From positions 172,796-236,795 of the forward strand of contig NZ_JABRWO010000011.1 of assembly GCF_013618625.1 (NCBI RefSeq): DNA of 64,000 nt. The letters are read 5' to 3'. Position numbers and translations under genes: made by a program. The notes under the pieces were generated by a model, which was not told the origin of the DNA, did no database searches, and worked only from the letters and a program-made list of their open reading frames with translations. Numbering within the stretch: the first letter of the stretch is position 1; each line of letters starts with the position of its first letter. Shown one piece after another: positions 1 through 10,830 of the stretch. The DNA is from Bremerella alba (GTDB taxonomy: Bacteria; Planctomycetota; Planctomycetia; Pirellulales; Pirellulaceae).

Positions 1-2
1 GC

Positions 3-2174
3 CATCTTAACTTTTCTACCTGGGTCCTGATCGCCTTGGTTTTAGGCATAGGCTGCGGCCTGTTTCTTGGCGAGTACGTCACGAGCATCAAATGGGTCAG
101 CGACGTTTACGTCGGTTTGCTGCAGATGGCCGTCTTGCCGTACGTGCTGGTTTCGCTGGTGGCCAACATCGGGCAACTGACGAGGGAGTCTGGTATGCGG
201 ATGCTGCGCGTTAGTTTGCTGGTGTTGTTGCTGCTATGGGTGATTGGCATAGTCGCATTGGCGATCAGCACGCTAGCCTTTCCTAAATGGGATACGGGTT
301 CATTTTATAGCAGCCGATTCACTGATTCTCCGCCGGCTTATGACTGGAAGAGCCTGTTTATACCGTCAAATCCATTTGAGTCGCTCGCAACGAACTCGGT
401 TCCGGCGGTGGTGGTGTTTGCCATTGGACTAGGCATTGCCCTGATGTATCTGCCCAATAAAGAAAAGCTGCTAGAACCGCTCCAGGTCTTGATCGAGGCG
501 TTAGCGAAGGTCAACAAGATGGTGGTTCAAATGACACCCATCGGGCTGTTCGCAATTGCTGCCTATACGGCCGGAACGATCGATCTGGCGCAGCTGAGTC
601 TGCTACAGGGCTATTTGCTGGCCTACTGCTTGCCAGCGGTCATCATCTCGCTGGTTGTCTTACCGTCACTGGTGGCCGCGGTCACCCCACTCGGTTATTG
701 GGATGTGCTTCGTGCTTCGCGTGACGCGTTGATTACAGCGTTTGTTATCGGCAACTCGTTTGTCGTGCTGCCGATGATTATCGACGGCGTTAAACGGCTT
801 CAGAAGGAAAGCGGTCTCGACGGAAATTTAAATGGTGATAAGCCAGAATACCTGGTTCCGTTGGCCTATCCAATGCCGGATATCGGCCGGATTTTGGCCT
901 TGGTGTTTATTCCGTTTGCGGCGTGGTTCTCGGGGACGGTGATCGCGGTCGAAGATTATCCGCCGCTGTTGGGTGTCGGCTTCTTGGGAGCGTTTGGCAA
1001 GCCGGTTGTCACGGTTCCCTTAATGCTCAGTATTGCCGAGTTGCCGAGCGATCTGATCAACTTGTATTTGATCTCCGGAGTTGTCGCGGCGCGGTTTGGC
1101 GATCTTATGAAAACGATGCACTTGATCTCGTTCACCCTGCTGACGTTCTGCGTGCTTGGCGGATCGATTCGTTTTAAGCTGACCAAGCTTGTCGTTGGTT
1201 TGACGAGTTCGCTCGTCCTGCTGTTGGCCGTGTCTTTGGGGACGCGAATCTATCTAATCTCCGAATTTCAAGACCATTATTCACGCGAAGATCTGCTCAC
1301 CGAACGCACGATGCTGCCCATTCATGGGGATAGTTCATTCCAAGAGGTGGGACACAAGGTTCTGGAAACTTCCCAGCCGAACCCCCAGCCAATCCGCTCC
1401 GGCGAGTCTCGGGTCCAACGAATTCAAAATTCAGGCGTGCTGCGGGTCGGTTTCAATTCCGACCGGATGCCGTTTGCTTACTTCAACGGGCAGCAGCAGC
1501 TGATCGGCTTTGATATTCAAATGGCCTATATTCTAGCGAGCGATCTGGGGGTTAATATCGAGTTCGTACCCATCGATCGAGACAACTTCCTGCAGCAGAT
1601 GCAGGAAGATCACTTTGATGTTGCCATGTCGGCGATCGAAGGAAGTGTTTCCAAGGCCATTGCGTTCCCTGCGAGCGAGCCGTACATGGATGTGACGATG
1701 GCTCTGGTGGTGCCGGATCGTGACGAACAGAAGTTCCGAGACATCGAAAAGATAATGAAGCTGCCCAAATTAAAACTGGCAGCGATTAAGAACAGCTTCT
1801 TCGCTGAGCTGGCGCGGAAAGACTTCCCGAAGAACATTCAAATTGTGGAGCTCGACACGGCTGAGCAATTTTTCGAAGGTCAGCACCAAAAGGTCGACGG
1901 GCTGGTGATTAGCGCCGAGTCGGGGTCGGCCTGGACGCTGCGTTACCCGCACTTTGCCGTGACCAATCCGCTGCACGGACGAGATCGAGTTCCCCTCTAC
2001 TACCTGAGCTACAAGGATCCGGACTTCGACGAAGTGATCGAAAACTGGTTGCGGCTCAAACGTGCTGATGGAACCTACCAGCTTTTGTACGATTATTGGA
2101 TTCTGGGGGAAGAAAAACGACGCAAACCGCCTCGCTGGTCGGTCTTAAGAAATGTCCTGGGCTGGGCGGACTGA
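3..2174 (+). CDS. Dicarboxylate/amino acid:cation symporter fused to a solute-binding domain (5' partial)
   Basis: The reading frame is open to the left edge and already encodes a typical symporter N-terminus (STWVLIALVLGIGCGLFLGE), so the gene starts outside the window; the TTG at 36 is not the start. About the first 410 visible residues are multi-spanning membrane helices of the SDF (Na+:dicarboxylate/glutamate) family. From about residue 465 comes a periplasmic amino-acid-binding domain of the SBP_bac_3 type (motifs GVLRVGFNSD, LIGFDIQMA, FDVAMSAIEG). Known family role: Na+- or H+-coupled uptake of dicarboxylates or acidic amino acids at the inner membrane. The fused binding domain is normally found on ABC systems; here it probably presents ligand to the carrier or senses it (inference). 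The substrate cannot be read from the sequence. Confidence 0.85.
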   Translation, partial: HLNFSTWVLIALVLGIGCGLFLGEYVTSIKWVSDVYVGLLQMAVLPYVLVSLVANIGQLTRESGMRMLRVSLLVLLLLWVIGIVALAISTLAFPKWDTGSFYSSRFTDSPPAYDWKSLFIPSNPFESLATNSVPAVVVFAIGLGIALMYLPNKEKLLEPLQVLIEALAKVNKMVVQMTPIGLFAIAAYTAGTIDLAQLSLLQGYLLAYCLPAVIISLVVLPSLVAAVTPLGYWDVLRASRDALITAFVIGNSFVVLPMIIDGVKRLQKESGLDGNLNGDKPEYLVPLAYPMPDIGRILALVFIPFAAWFSGTVIAVEDYPPLLGVGFLGAFGKPVVTVPLMLSIAELPSDLINLYLISGVVAARFGDLMKTMHLISFTLLTFCVLGGSIRFKLTKLVVGLTSSLVLLLAVSLGTRIYLISEFQDHYSREDLLTERTMLPIHGDSSFQEVGHKVLETSQPNPQPIRSGESRVQRIQNSGVLRVGFNSDRMPFAYFNGQQQLIGFDIQMAYILASDLGVNIEFVPIDRDNFLQQMQEDHFDVAMSAIEGSVSKAIAFPASEPYMDVTMALVVPDRDEQKFRDIEKIMKLPKLKLAAIKNSFFAELARKDFPKNIQIVELDTAEQFFEGQHQKVDGLVISAESGSAWTLRYPHFAVTNPLHGRDRVPLYYLSYKDPDFDEVIENWLRLKRADGTYQLLYDYWILGEEKRRKPPRWSVLRNVLGWAD

Positions 2175-2281
2175 GGTCTTGCTGGCGCGAAAAGGGAACC
2201 AAGGACTTCACCAACAAGGATTCGTAGAGTGCGAGCCGTGAATCGCATTGCACCATAGCGGCAGCTTTCGCCAATAAAAGA

Positions 2282-2309
2282 AACCAGGGGCAATTTGGTG
2301 CCCCTGGTT
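2282..2309 (-). terminator. Intrinsic terminator of acnA
   Basis: A perfect 11-bp inverted repeat (AACCAGGGGCA / TGCCCCTGGTT) with a 6-nt loop lies about 60 bp after the aconitase stop. On the minus strand it is followed by a T-rich tract (TTTCTTTTATT). It also lies downstream of the convergent symporter gene, but there is no T-run in that direction. Confidence 0.7.
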
Positions 2310-2366
2310 CGATTCGGTGGCCCTTTTCAGGGCGTCAGCGTTTGCATCTTCCGCAGAAGATCAGGC

Positions 2367-5078
2367 CTACTTCGCTGCCTGAAGCAGTTTCAACAGCACC
2401 GTTTGAAGGATGCCGCCGTTGCGGTAGTAATCGAGCTCGACAGGCGTGTCGATGCGGACGGTGGCGTCGAAGGTGGTGACTTCGCCATCAGCACTCTTGG
2501 CCGAAACGGTGATCTGTTGCTGCGGCTTGAGGTCTTCCGGCAGGTAGATGTCGTAAATCTCTTCACCGGTCAGACCGAGCGATTCCCACGACGAATCGTT
2601 GGGGAATTCAAGCGGCAGAACGCCCATGCCAATCAGATTGCTGCGGTGGATACGCTCGAAGCTGGAAGCGATGACCGACTTGACACCCAGCATAAACGTG
2701 CCCTTGGCGGCCCAGTCGCGCGAGCTACCGGTGCCGTATTCCTTACCGGCGATGACCACCAGCGGCGTGTCGTCTTGCTTGTAGATCTCGGCGGCATCGA
2801 AGATGGTCATCGTTTCGCCGGTCTTGAAGCACTTCGTCCAGCCACCTTCCTTTTCAGGAGTCAGGCGGTTACGAATGCGAATGTTGGCGAACGTACCGCG
2901 ATGCATCACGCGGTCGTTACCACGTCGCGAACCGTAGCTGTTGAAGTCGACCGGCTCGACGCCGTGCTCCATCAGGTACTTGCCGGCCGGGCTATCTTTG
3001 GCGATTGCACCTGCAGGCGAGATATGGTCGGTCGTGACCGAGTCGCCCAAGAGAGCCAGCACACGCGCCCCGGTGATTGACTCGATCGGGTCGATCGTTT
3101 CTTTCACGTCGTCTAAGAAGGGTGGTTCTTGAATGTAGGTGCTGTTGGCGTCCCAGGTGTAAAGTTCGGAATCGGGAACTTCGATTGCGTTCCAGTTGGG
3201 ATTCGACTCGTAGGCGCTGTTGTAGCGTTCGCGGAACATCTCGGGATTGATCGCCCGTTCGACCGTTTCGGCGATCTCTTCGTTGGTTGGCCAGATGTCC
3301 TTCAGGTAGATGTCTTCCCCCTGAACATTGGTGCCGATGGGATCGTTGTCGAGGTCGATGTCGACGGTGCCGGCCAATGCATAGGCCACGACCAGAGGTG
3401 GGCTGGCCAGGTAGTTGGCTTTGACGTGCGGATTCACGCGGCCCTCGAAGTTGCGGTTACCGCTAAGAACGGCCGAGGCGACCAGCGAACCTTTGGTGAC
3501 GGCGTCGGCAACCGGCTCCGGCAGCGGACCACTGTTACCGATGCACGTGGTGCAGCCATAACCGACCAGGTTGAAGCCAAGCTTCCGCAGGTCGTCCATC
3601 AGGTCGGCCTTTTCGAGGTAGTCGGTCACCACGCGCGAACCAGGGGCAAGACTGGTCTTCACGTATGGTTTGACCGTCAGACCCTTTTCGGCAGCCTTCT
3701 TCGCGACCAGGCCAGCGGCCAGCATCACGCTGGGGTTGCTGGTGTTAGTGCAACTGGTGATCGCCGCAATGACGACAGCACCGTGGCCGATTTCAGTCGA
3801 CAGGCCGTGATCTTCAACGGTGGCAGTGCGAACCAGGTCTTCGTCGCCCAGGCCGAAACCGCGTTCGTTCGGCGAAGTGACCAGCGACTTCTTGAACTCG
3901 GACTGCATGCTCGCCAGTGGCACGCGGTCTTGCGGACGCTTGGGACCGGCCAGCGATGGCACGACGGTCGAAAGGTCGAGACGAACCAGCGACGTGTAGC
4001 TAGGCTTCATGTCGTCGGTGCGGAACAGGCCTTGTTCCTTCGTGTAACGCTCGACGCGTTCGACTTCGACATCGGTGCGGCCGGTTCGCTGCATGTAGTT
4101 CAGCGTTTCGGAGTCGACCGGGAAGAAGCCCATCGTCGCGCCGTATTCAGGTGCCATGTTGGCGATGGTGGCTCGATCGGCCAGGCTCATGTGCGAAACG
4201 CCAGGACCGAAGAACTCGACAAACTTACCCACGACCCCTTGGGCTCGCAGGATCTCGGTGATGGTCAGCACCATGTCGGTTGCAGTGACGCCAGGACCGA
4301 GCTTGCCGGTCAGCTCGAAGCCGACAACTTGCGGCGTGAGCATGTAGATCGGTTGACCCAGCATGACGGCTTCGGCTTCGATACCACCCACACCCCAGCC
4401 TACGACGCCCAGGCCGTTGATCATGGTGGTATGGCTGTCGGTGCCGACCAGCGAGTCAGGCAAGACAACCTTGCCCTTTTCATCTTCGCGAATGAAGACA
4501 CCTTTGGCGAGGTACTCAAGGTTCACCTGATGCACGATCCCGACGTTGGGCGGGATGGCCTGGAAGTTCTTAAGCGACTTCTGACCCCAGCGAAGGAATT
4601 CGTAGCGTTCTTTGTTGCGTTTGAATTCCAGGGCCACGTTCTGGTCGAGGGCCTGATCGGTGCCGAATGCATCGACCTGCACCGAGTGGTCGATCACCAG
4701 GTCGACCGGAATCAGCGGATTGATTTTGGCGGCGTCGCCCCCCAATCGCTGCATCGCACTTCGCATGGCGGCCAGGTCGACCACGCACGGCACGCCGGTG
4801 AAGTCTTGCAAGACAACGCGGGCCGGCATGAATGGAATCTCGGTCGAGACCGGGCTATCGGCTTTCCAGCCGGCCAGGGTCTTCACGTCGTCTTCCGAGA
4901 CGATATAGCCGTCGCAGTTCCGCAGCACGGATTCCAGAAGAACGCGGATCGAGAAAGGAAGTTTATCAATATCCCCCAGGCCGGCTTCTTGAAGCTTGCG
5001 AATTCGGTAGATCCCCAAGTCCCCTTCCGAGGTGGAAAACACGTCGCGAGCGCCGAACGGATCGAACTTTGCGGTCAT
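2367..5078 (-). CDS. acnA: Aconitate hydratase (aconitase A)
   Basis: This 903-residue protein is the usual length for bacterial AcnA/IRP1-type aconitase, which interconverts citrate and isocitrate in the cytosolic TCA cycle. The three [4Fe-4S] cysteines are visible: C443 in AITSCTNTS, and C509 and C512 in [12 protein letters not shown]. The swivel domain motif [12 protein letters not shown] and the C-terminal motif [16 protein letters not shown] are intact. The ATG at 5078 gives the standard N-terminus; the preceding Shine-Dalgarno is weak. It is monocistronic, convergent with the symporter gene and divergent from the AAA ATPase gene. Nothing in the protein looks unusual. Confidence 0.97.
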   Translation of the reverse strand: MTAKFDPFGARDVFSTSEGDLGIYRIRKLQEAGLGDIDKLPFSIRVLLESVLRNCDGYIVSEDDVKTLAGWKADSPVSTEIPFMPARVVLQDFTGVPCVVDLAAMRSAMQRLGGDAAKINPLIPVDLVIDHSVQVDAFGTDQALDQNVALEFKRNKERYEFLRWGQKSLKNFQAIPPNVGIVHQVNLEYLAKGVFIREDEKGKVVLPDSLVGTDSHTTMINGLGVVGWGVGGIEAEAVMLGQPIYMLTPQVVGFELTGKLGPGVTATDMVLTITEILRAQGVVGKFVEFFGPGVSHMSLADRATIANMAPEYGATMGFFPVDSETLNYMQRTGRTDVEVERVERYTKEQGLFRTDDMKPSYTSLVRLDLSTVVPSLAGPKRPQDRVPLASMQSEFKKSLVTSPNERGFGLGDEDLVRTATVEDHGLSTEIGHGAVVIAAITSCTNTSNPSVMLAAGLVAKKAAEKGLTVKPYVKTSLAPGSRVVTDYLEKADLMDDLRKLGFNLVGYGCTTCIGNSGPLPEPVADAVTKGSLVASAVLSGNRNFEGRVNPHVKANYLASPPLVVAYALAGTVDIDLDNDPIGTNVQGEDIYLKDIWPTNEEIAETVERAINPEMFRERYNSAYESNPNWNAIEVPDSELYTWDANSTYIQEPPFLDDVKETIDPIESITGARVLALLGDSVTTDHISPAGAIAKDSPAGKYLMEHGVEPVDFNSYGSRRGNDRVMHRGTFANIRIRNRLTPEKEGGWTKCFKTGETMTIFDAAEIYKQDDTPLVVIAGKEYGTGSSRDWAAKGTFMLGVKSVIASSFERIHRSNLIGMGVLPLEFPNDSSWESLGLTGEEIYDIYLPEDLKPQQQITVSAKSADGEVTTFDATVRIDTPVELDYYRNGGILQTVLLKLLQAAK

Positions 5079-5457
5079 CGTACTCGTTCTTTCTAAATCG
5101 AATCTATTGAGGCAGATCGGTAGACGCCCACAATTTTAGCGAAACGCCCGGGAGTTGTCTTCCGGGTAACTTTGTGGCGTTTTGGGAAGTTTTTAGCGCC
5201 GATCTGCGACAGATCATGGCCCTAAGGTTCTAACATACCTCCACGCGTGGGTGGGGTCACTATGCCGTGAGAGGCCTGGGTTGAAAACGAGAGCCACCCG
5301 CAGTTCGAGATTCCTGCAAGTATTAGGTACGGTTATGACGCCTGGGCAGAGGGTAACGCGCAAGGAAGTTGATTCTTCCCGTGCGTGACCTAGGCTTTCC
5401 TCGAAACGGCTTTTCCTCTCCCTCTCTGGCAGTTCTAGCGCGACGAAGAAACGACCT
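5079..5457. other. Divergent intergenic region acnA / AAA ATPase
   Basis: These 379 bp separate two divergent genes and must hold both promoters. A short minus-strand ORF inside has no recognisable product and was not called. I see no convincing -35/-10 pair, riboswitch or repeat. Confidence 0.5.
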
Positions 5458-6984
5458 ATGTCCGACCCGCTCAAAGATTTATTGTCTCAACTGGCTGGTA
5501 GCGATGCGGCAGAATCTGGGGAAGTAGATCCCTGGGAATTGGTAGAAGCTGTATCCCCTGAGGAAGAACTGCAATCCAACGGTGATAAATCGCTCGAAGC
5601 GATGATCTCGCGGATTAACAGCATGACCAGCAGCGGCTCCGACGACGAAGGAGCGTTTGCCGAGACGGCCCGCAGCGAAGAGACGTCGCCGCAGCCATCG
5701 ATGTCCTCTCAAGAGGACGGCGACATGCCGTTTTACCCGCGCGAGCCTGAATCGCTCCGCGAGGCCCATTTGACCGGCACAGACGTTGAAGCGTTATGCC
5801 TGAAATATCTGCTCACCGCCGGCGAAGCATCCGGTCGCGAGATCGGCAATCAGCTGAGTATTCCGTTTCTGCTGATGGACGAGGCGCTGCGGAAGATGAA
5901 GTACGACCAGTTGGTCGTTTATAAAGACACCGCTCAGGCCGGCGACTATGTGTACTATCTGACCGATCTCGGCCGCGAACGAGCCCGGCGTTATAACGAA
6001 CACTGCACCTATTACGGTGCGGCACCCGTATCGCTGAAGGATTATGTGGCCAGCGTCCGTGCTCAATCGTTGGAAGGCCAGTCTCCCAGTGTCGAGGCAT
6101 TGGAATCGGCCTTCGAAGATCTGCTGATCAACAAGACGATGTTCCGCCGACTAGGTCCGGCGATCAACAGTGGTCGCGGGCTATTCCTCTTCGGCGCGCC
6201 GGGTAACGGTAAGACGAGCATCGCTGAACGTGTTACGCGTGCATTCGGCAAGCATATCTGGGTTCCCCGTGCGATTGGCATCGATGGCGAAATCCTCCGC
6301 GTCTTCGATCCGGCCGTGCATGATGAAGTTCCCCTGGAAGATGGGCCCGGTATCATGCAGCAGCATCGTATCGATCGCCGCTGGGTGCGGATCAAACGCC
6401 CGACGATCGTCGTCGGTGGTGAACTCACGATGGACAATCTGGAAATCAGCACGGTCGCATCGACCGGCGTGAGCGAAGCCCCGCTACAGCTGAAAAGTAA
6501 TTGCGGCACGCTGGTGATCGACGACTTTGGCCGTCAACGGATGAGCACCGACGAACTGCTAAACCGCTGGATCGTGCCGCTGGAAAAACGGTACGACTTT
6601 TTGAACATGCGCGGCGGTAAGAAAATTCAGGTGCCGTTCGATCAGCTGATTGTCTTTTCGACCAACCTCGAACCACGCGACCTGTGCGACGACGCGTTTC
6701 TGCGTCGTATTCCGTACAAGATCGAAGTGATCGATCCGACCGAACAAGAGTTCCGCCAGTTGTTCGACATCATGTGTCCGATGATGGGCTTCATGGTGAA
6801 TGAGTCGGCGATCGATTACCTGATTGAAAACCACTACAGAAAGGTCGACCGCCCCTTCCGCTGTTGCCAGCCACGCGACTTGCTGATGCAGGTCCGTAAT
6901 ATGTGCCTGTACGAAAACGCACCGCTGGAGCTGACCAACGAACACTTCGACGACGCGGTCGATAATTACTTCGCGGTGATGTAA
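5458..6984 (+). CDS. AAA-family ATPase with N-terminal winged-helix-like domain
   Basis: Residues 1-95 are acidic and low in complexity. Residues about 105-185 look like a winged-helix module ([28 protein letters not shown]). An ATPase domain follows with Walker [10 protein letters not shown] from residue 246, Walker B LVIDDFG near 351 and a sensor-1-like FSTNLEP near 400. It should hydrolyse ATP and act as a cytoplasmic remodelling or motor ATPase, but the partner is unknown. Both flanking genes are transcriptionally separate, so context gives no clue. I recognise the fold and not a specific function. Confidence 0.8.
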   Translation: MSDPLKDLLSQLAGSDAAESGEVDPWELVEAVSPEEELQSNGDKSLEAMISRINSMTSSGSDDEGAFAETARSEETSPQPSMSSQEDGDMPFYPREPESLREAHLTGTDVEALCLKYLLTAGEASGREIGNQLSIPFLLMDEALRKMKYDQLVVYKDTAQAGDYVYYLTDLGRERARRYNEHCTYYGAAPVSLKDYVASVRAQSLEGQSPSVEALESAFEDLLINKTMFRRLGPAINSGRGLFLFGAPGNGKTSIAERVTRAFGKHIWVPRAIGIDGEILRVFDPAVHDEVPLEDGPGIMQQHRIDRRWVRIKRPTIVVGGELTMDNLEISTVASTGVSEAPLQLKSNCGTLVIDDFGRQRMSTDELLNRWIVPLEKRYDFLNMRGGKKIQVPFDQLIVFSTNLEPRDLCDDAFLRRIPYKIEVIDPTEQEFRQLFDIMCPMMGFMVNESAIDYLIENHYRKVDRPFRCCQPRDLLMQVRNMCLYENAPLELTNEHFDDAVDNYFAVM

Positions 6985-7338
6985 GCAAAAGGCGGCCTGA
7001 CACGGCGATCCTTTTGTAAGGGGCGAGCAGCGCCAGCGCATCGCACCATGAATTGCCAACACGCGCCGCCATAGTATTGAGACCGCATTGGGTGCGATTC
7101 GTTCCGCTTCGCGTTACTGCTTGCACCCTGCGGTATTTTCAGGGCTCCGGATACCTTTTCGATCGTCTTCCCTTGTTAGCCAAGGCCATGCGTTCGATCC
7201 GTGGTCGTCCCCTGCCCTTCCCAATCTATCGAGCATTCCCACATCTTTCCGCTCTTTCGCTCTGGTGAGCGCTTTAGCGAGGTTGATTCGTTATGATGGT
7301 GGGCTCGTGTTGTCTGGTCGTCTTCGTCTGCTGGAAAT
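6985..7338. other. Intergenic, no feature recognised
   Basis: 354 bp between the AAA ATPase stop and the GTG start of the phosphatase. The small ORFs here overlap in several frames without family signatures. No terminator-like hairpin with a T-run was found. Confidence 0.5.
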
Positions 7339-9315
7339 GTGATCTTGTTCCTTACACGTCTTCCTATTCGCGTTCTCGCTCCGCTGCTTTTTGGTATCCC
7401 TGTATTGATTGTGGGGGTGTGGTTGTCGTTGACGTGGAATCGGCAATCGCAGAATGCAGTCACCCAACTGGCCGAGCAAAGCATCGACGAGATCCACCGC
7501 ACCACGGCCGGTAAAATCGCCGATGTGCTCTCGATTCCCGTCCAGGTTTGCCAGGTCAATAAGCACCTGATTGCCACCAAGGCCCTGTCGCCGGACGAAC
7601 TTGCCTCGTGGCGGCCGACGTTTGTACACGAGTCGAAAACGTTCGATATGCTTAGCGCCATCTCTTGGGGCAGTGGCGACGGGCGGACCGTTTGGGTCAG
7701 CCGTTATGCCGACGGTAGCACCTATTGGGCAATCAAAAGCGACTCGTCTTCCGAGATGATGGAAGAGTGGAAGCTCAATAGCGACGGCGATGTCATTCAA
7801 GATTCAAAAAATTCGTTTGAGTTCCGCCTTGAAACACGCCCCTGGTTTCAAGCTCCTCGCGATGCGAAAAGACCGACCTGGAGTGATCCGTTCGTCTGGG
7901 TTGGTGGTGGTGGCGGAGAAGAGACGACGCTGGGCATCTCGTATGGAATTCCCATCTACCAAGCCAATCGTACGTTATTGGGGATTGTCGATGCCGACTA
8001 TTCGCTGAACGATCTGTCTAGTTATTTGGGAAAGCTGAAAATTGGCAAGACTGGCATGGCGTTCATGCTTTCGTCGGATGGCAAACTGCTGGCCACTTCC
8101 GATGGGTCGAAAATCATTTCAGCCGATGGCACCCAGCTGCCTGCTTCGCAATCAGAGAATCCGAAAATTACGGCCGCCGCCCGGTATCTGGAAAGCCAAG
8201 ACTCCCAGAACGACGTGAGCACGCATATCGACCTTAACGGCGAAACCTTTTACCTGCACGCTTCGCAGGTCGGCAGCGAGGTCGGGCTCGATTGGAAGCT
8301 GCTGACCATCGTGCCAGAGAAGGACTTTGTGGGGGACATCGAGGCCGAGTTTGCGCGCAGTTGGATTACCAGCCTGGTAGCGGTTATCTTCGCGGTGGGG
8401 CTGGGGTTTCTGGCGGCCCGCTGGTTGGTCGCTCCGCTGGCAAGTATCGGGGACTCGGTTAGGCGGATCGGCCAAGGCGACCTGGAAACGCGGCTCGAAA
8501 TTCAGCACGCACCGGAGTACACGCACCTGGCGACCGAAATCAACAAGATGGCCGAAGGCCTGCAAGACCGCTTACGCATGCAGAAGTCGCTTTCATTGGC
8601 CATGGAAGTGCAACGCAATTTACTGCCTTCCGAGTCGCCGCAAATTAATGGCCTCGACATCGCCGGCCACAGTACTTACTGCGACGAAACAGGCGGCGAC
8701 TACTACGATTTTCTCGACGTCGGTGGCACCGACGAAGACACGGCCGTGCTGGTAATAGGCGACGTGATGGGGCATGGCGTCGCGGCTGCTTTGTTGATGG
8801 CAACGGCCCGCGGGATTCTGCGGAGCCGCTGTGCCGTGCCAGGCTCTTTGGCTGATTTCTTGAATCACTTGAACGACATGCTGGTGGTCGATACCAATGG
8901 CGAGCGTTTTATGACAATGCTGATGGTCACGCTTTCGGCAAAGAAGGATACTATCCGCTGGGCGTCAGCAGGTCACGGACCACCGATTGTGTACGATCCG
9001 CAGGAAGACTCTTTCCCTGAAATGGACGGCGGAGGACTGCCGTTAGGCTTGATGGAAGGGGAAGAGTACGCCGAATATTGGCAGCCAAATATCCGAAAAG
9101 GCACCGTCATTCTGGCTACGACCGACGGTCTGGAAGAAACAATGAACGAAGCAGGCCTACAGTTCGGCAAAGAACGACTGCAAGAGCTGGTACGCCAGAA
9201 CGCGGAAAAGCCCTCCGAAGAAATCAGCCAGATCATCCGCCAGGCATTGGTCGGCTACCGCGGGAGTGGTTCGCAGGATGACGACTTGACGTTCGTGGTG
9301 GCGAAGGTTCTGTAG
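7339..9315 (+). CDS. Cache-HAMP-SpoIIE PP2C-type serine/threonine phosphatase
   Basis: The layout is TM1 (residues about 9-30), an extracytoplasmic Cache-like sensor (about 35-325), TM2 (about 342-362), a HAMP linker (about 363-415) and a SpoIIE/RsbU phosphatase domain (about 422-658). Metal-binding phosphatase motifs are present: GDYYDFLDV, VIGDVMGHGVAA, ASAGHGPP, TTDGLEE and DDDLTF. RsbU-type enzymes dephosphorylate anti-sigma-factor antagonists, so an extracellular signal could be passed to partner switching. No antagonist or anti-sigma gene is adjacent, so the target is elsewhere. Translation starts at a GTG at 7339 with a weak Shine-Dalgarno. Confidence 0.88.
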   Translation: MILFLTRLPIRVLAPLLFGIPVLIVGVWLSLTWNRQSQNAVTQLAEQSIDEIHRTTAGKIADVLSIPVQVCQVNKHLIATKALSPDELASWRPTFVHESKTFDMLSAISWGSGDGRTVWVSRYADGSTYWAIKSDSSSEMMEEWKLNSDGDVIQDSKNSFEFRLETRPWFQAPRDAKRPTWSDPFVWVGGGGGEETTLGISYGIPIYQANRTLLGIVDADYSLNDLSSYLGKLKIGKTGMAFMLSSDGKLLATSDGSKIISADGTQLPASQSENPKITAAARYLESQDSQNDVSTHIDLNGETFYLHASQVGSEVGLDWKLLTIVPEKDFVGDIEAEFARSWITSLVAVIFAVGLGFLAARWLVAPLASIGDSVRRIGQGDLETRLEIQHAPEYTHLATEINKMAEGLQDRLRMQKSLSLAMEVQRNLLPSESPQINGLDIAGHSTYCDETGGDYYDFLDVGGTDEDTAVLVIGDVMGHGVAAALLMATARGILRSRCAVPGSLADFLNHLNDMLVVDTNGERFMTMLMVTLSAKKDTIRWASAGHGPPIVYDPQEDSFPEMDGGGLPLGLMEGEEYAEYWQPNIRKGTVILATTDGLEETMNEAGLQFGKERLQELVRQNAEKPSEEISQIIRQALVGYRGSGSQDDDLTFVVAKVL

Positions 9316-9452
9316 GCGAGAGCCTGTCCCTCTTTCGACTTACAACACGCAATCAAAAACGTGTACAAAAGATAGGGCATGAGCCCTGGTAAGCGAACTA
9401 TTGGAACGTCGATCTGAATGTTTCAGTTCATTGAAGACAGACCTGGTTTCAG

Positions 9453-9917
9453 ATGGATACAAACTACAACCTCATCACCCTCTGGCAGCGGCTATCGGCA
9501 GTGAACTCGCTGAGCTTCGAGTCCACATCTAAAACCGACGCAAGTGGTTGGAGTGGCGAAGGCCGTGGGCAGGTCGTGGTCGAGACGAGGGATGCGACGA
9601 CCATCCTGTTTCACGAGCTAGGTCAGTGGCAACAAAATGGCGGTAAGCAGCTCGCGTTCAGCAACGTCTATCGCTGGACGGCACTTCACGAAGTAGATGG
9701 CCTGCGGCTCGAGCATCTGCGTTTCGGCAGCGAGCAGCCGGTGTACTTGTTCGACCTGCGGCAGAACGGAGAAGCAACGTGGCTATCGGTCGAACCTCAC
9801 GTCTGCCGGCAAGATCTTTACGCAGCGGTCATGACATTGACCGTTGATGAACTCCAACTTCGCTGGACGATCGAAGGTCCCGGCAAGGACGAGTGCATTG
9901 ACTATGTTTACTATTAG
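9453..9917 (+). CDS. DUF6314-like small beta-rich protein
   Basis: A 154-residue soluble protein without signal peptide. The pattern WSGEGRGQVVV, then FSNVYRW, LEHLRFG and a C-terminal WTIEGPGKD...Y resembles the DUF6314 family as I remember it, a small lipocalin-like beta-barrel group of unknown function. It stands alone, 136 bp after the phosphatase gene. The function is unknown and the family match should be treated as tentative. Confidence 0.65.
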   Translation: MDTNYNLITLWQRLSAVNSLSFESTSKTDASGWSGEGRGQVVVETRDATTILFHELGQWQQNGGKQLAFSNVYRWTALHEVDGLRLEHLRFGSEQPVYLFDLRQNGEATWLSVEPHVCRQDLYAAVMTLTVDELQLRWTIEGPGKDECIDYVYY

Positions 9918-10275
9918 CCTCGCTCCTACGGACGGTTTGGGCGCGTTCAGCCAGATTTTCTCCGGCTAGCACTTGAGAAGCGAAAGCTGGCAACTATTCT
10001 AAGACTTAGCTCAGCCAGCCAATTGCTTTGGATTACTGGCTAGCCCGGCCCCGCTTCTTTGTTGGGCCTGCGGCAAGATATTTAAGTGATTATGCCGTAA
10101 CCACTTGCAGTTATTGGGCAGTCGGCAAGTTGGTTTTTCTGCGGTGATTTATCCCCCACCGTTATCTTTCCTGCAATCCCCAAAATCTGGGTAATTCCTT
10201 TATTTTATCCCATCGATATATCAATACCCGTAATTACAATCGGGACTATTGCAGCATTTTTCAGTCACTCAGGGG

Positions 10276-10294
10276 GGGACTCAATTGGTGAGTC
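10276..10294 (+). promoter_or_regulatory. 5' leader hairpin of the small secreted protein gene
   Basis: A perfect 7-bp stem (GGACTCA / TGAGTCC, 5-nt loop) lies 43 bp before the ATG at 10338. The 420-bp gap upstream (9918-10337) is AT-rich in its second half and codes for nothing recognisable. A 5' hairpin plus the strong 3' terminator suggests a stable, abundant mRNA (inference). Confidence 0.45.
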
Positions 10295-10337
10295 CGTGCC
10301 TGAATCTGCCTCACAACGGTTTCGATGGAGAAACAAG

Positions 10338-10745
10338 ATGAAAGCTATTGCAAGTTTGTTGGTTGTCGCTCTGGCATCGGTCGCTATGGTTTCGGAAGCT
10401 CGCGCTGCTGAACCTACTGGCAACGTGGATCAAGCCACCCTGGCCTCGATGGGCCTGTCGGGTATGGAAGTCATGAGCGACGAAGAAGGCAAGAACGTTC
10501 GTGGTACGTTCGCGATCGCCTTCGGTTACGGTACGTCCAACTTCCTGCGTAACTCGCAGACCAGCGTGTACGCTGCTGGCGACTTCGGTCGTGGTGTTGA
10601 TTTCGCTGCTGGTGGTAATAGCAGCCAGACGGGAATCAATTACACCAACACCGTCTTTGGCCCTCGTGGCAACGTACTTGGTGGCCAAGCAATCAGCCTG
10701 GGCACCTACGCCACGGGTAGCTCGTGGGCATTCGCTGGTCGCTAA
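10338..10745 (+). CDS. Small secreted Gly/Asn/Ser-rich protein (amyloid-like candidate)
   Basis: The ATG at 10338 follows a GGAG Shine-Dalgarno and gives a clean 23-residue signal peptide ending SEARA. An upstream in-frame start would add 14 residues that spoil it. The mature protein (about 112 residues) begins with a motif LASMGLSGMEVMSDEEG followed by VRG. The rest is rich in Gly, Asn, Ser, Gln, Thr and Tyr (TSNFLRNSQTSVY, GGNSSQTGINYTN). It is convergent with a secreted C39 peptidase and an outer-membrane barrel. The composition and company suggest an exported structural or amyloid-forming subunit processed by the peptidase. That role is inference; no homologue was recognised. Confidence 0.75.
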   Translation: MKAIASLLVVALASVAMVSEARAAEPTGNVDQATLASMGLSGMEVMSDEEGKNVRGTFAIAFGYGTSNFLRNSQTSVYAAGDFGRGVDFAAGGNSSQTGINYTNTVFGPRGNVLGGQAISLGTYATGSSWAFAGR

Positions 10746-10772
10746 GCGATCAGGCGTCAGCCAAACCAAAAG

Positions 10773-10811
10773 CGGCCGCATCGAGGTTCTCGACGCGGCC
10801 GTTTTTATTTT
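10773..10811 (+). terminator. Strong intrinsic terminator of the secreted protein gene
   Basis: A 13-bp stem with one mismatch (CGGCCGCATCGAG / CTCGACGCGGCCG, loop GTT) is followed directly by TTTTTATTTT. It lies 27 bp after the stop codon and 20 bp before the convergent C39 gene end. Confidence 0.9.
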
Positions 10812-10830
10812 CTTGATGATCCTGCTCCGC

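Noticed and set aside
36..38. TTG as start of the symporter gene
   Set aside because: The frame is open upstream to the window edge and encodes symporter-like residues, so the start is outside the window.
2295..3080. 261-codon plus-strand ORF opposite the aconitase C-terminus
   Set aside because: Shadow of acnA; no domain pattern or ribosome binding site.
3129..5096. 655-codon plus-strand ORF opposite acnA
   Set aside because: It lies antisense to a conserved aconitase with intact motifs and shows no family signature. GC-rich shadow.
5214..5474. 86-codon minus ORF in the acnA upstream region
   Set aside because: Arginine-rich and overlapping the AAA ATPase start; no homology pattern.
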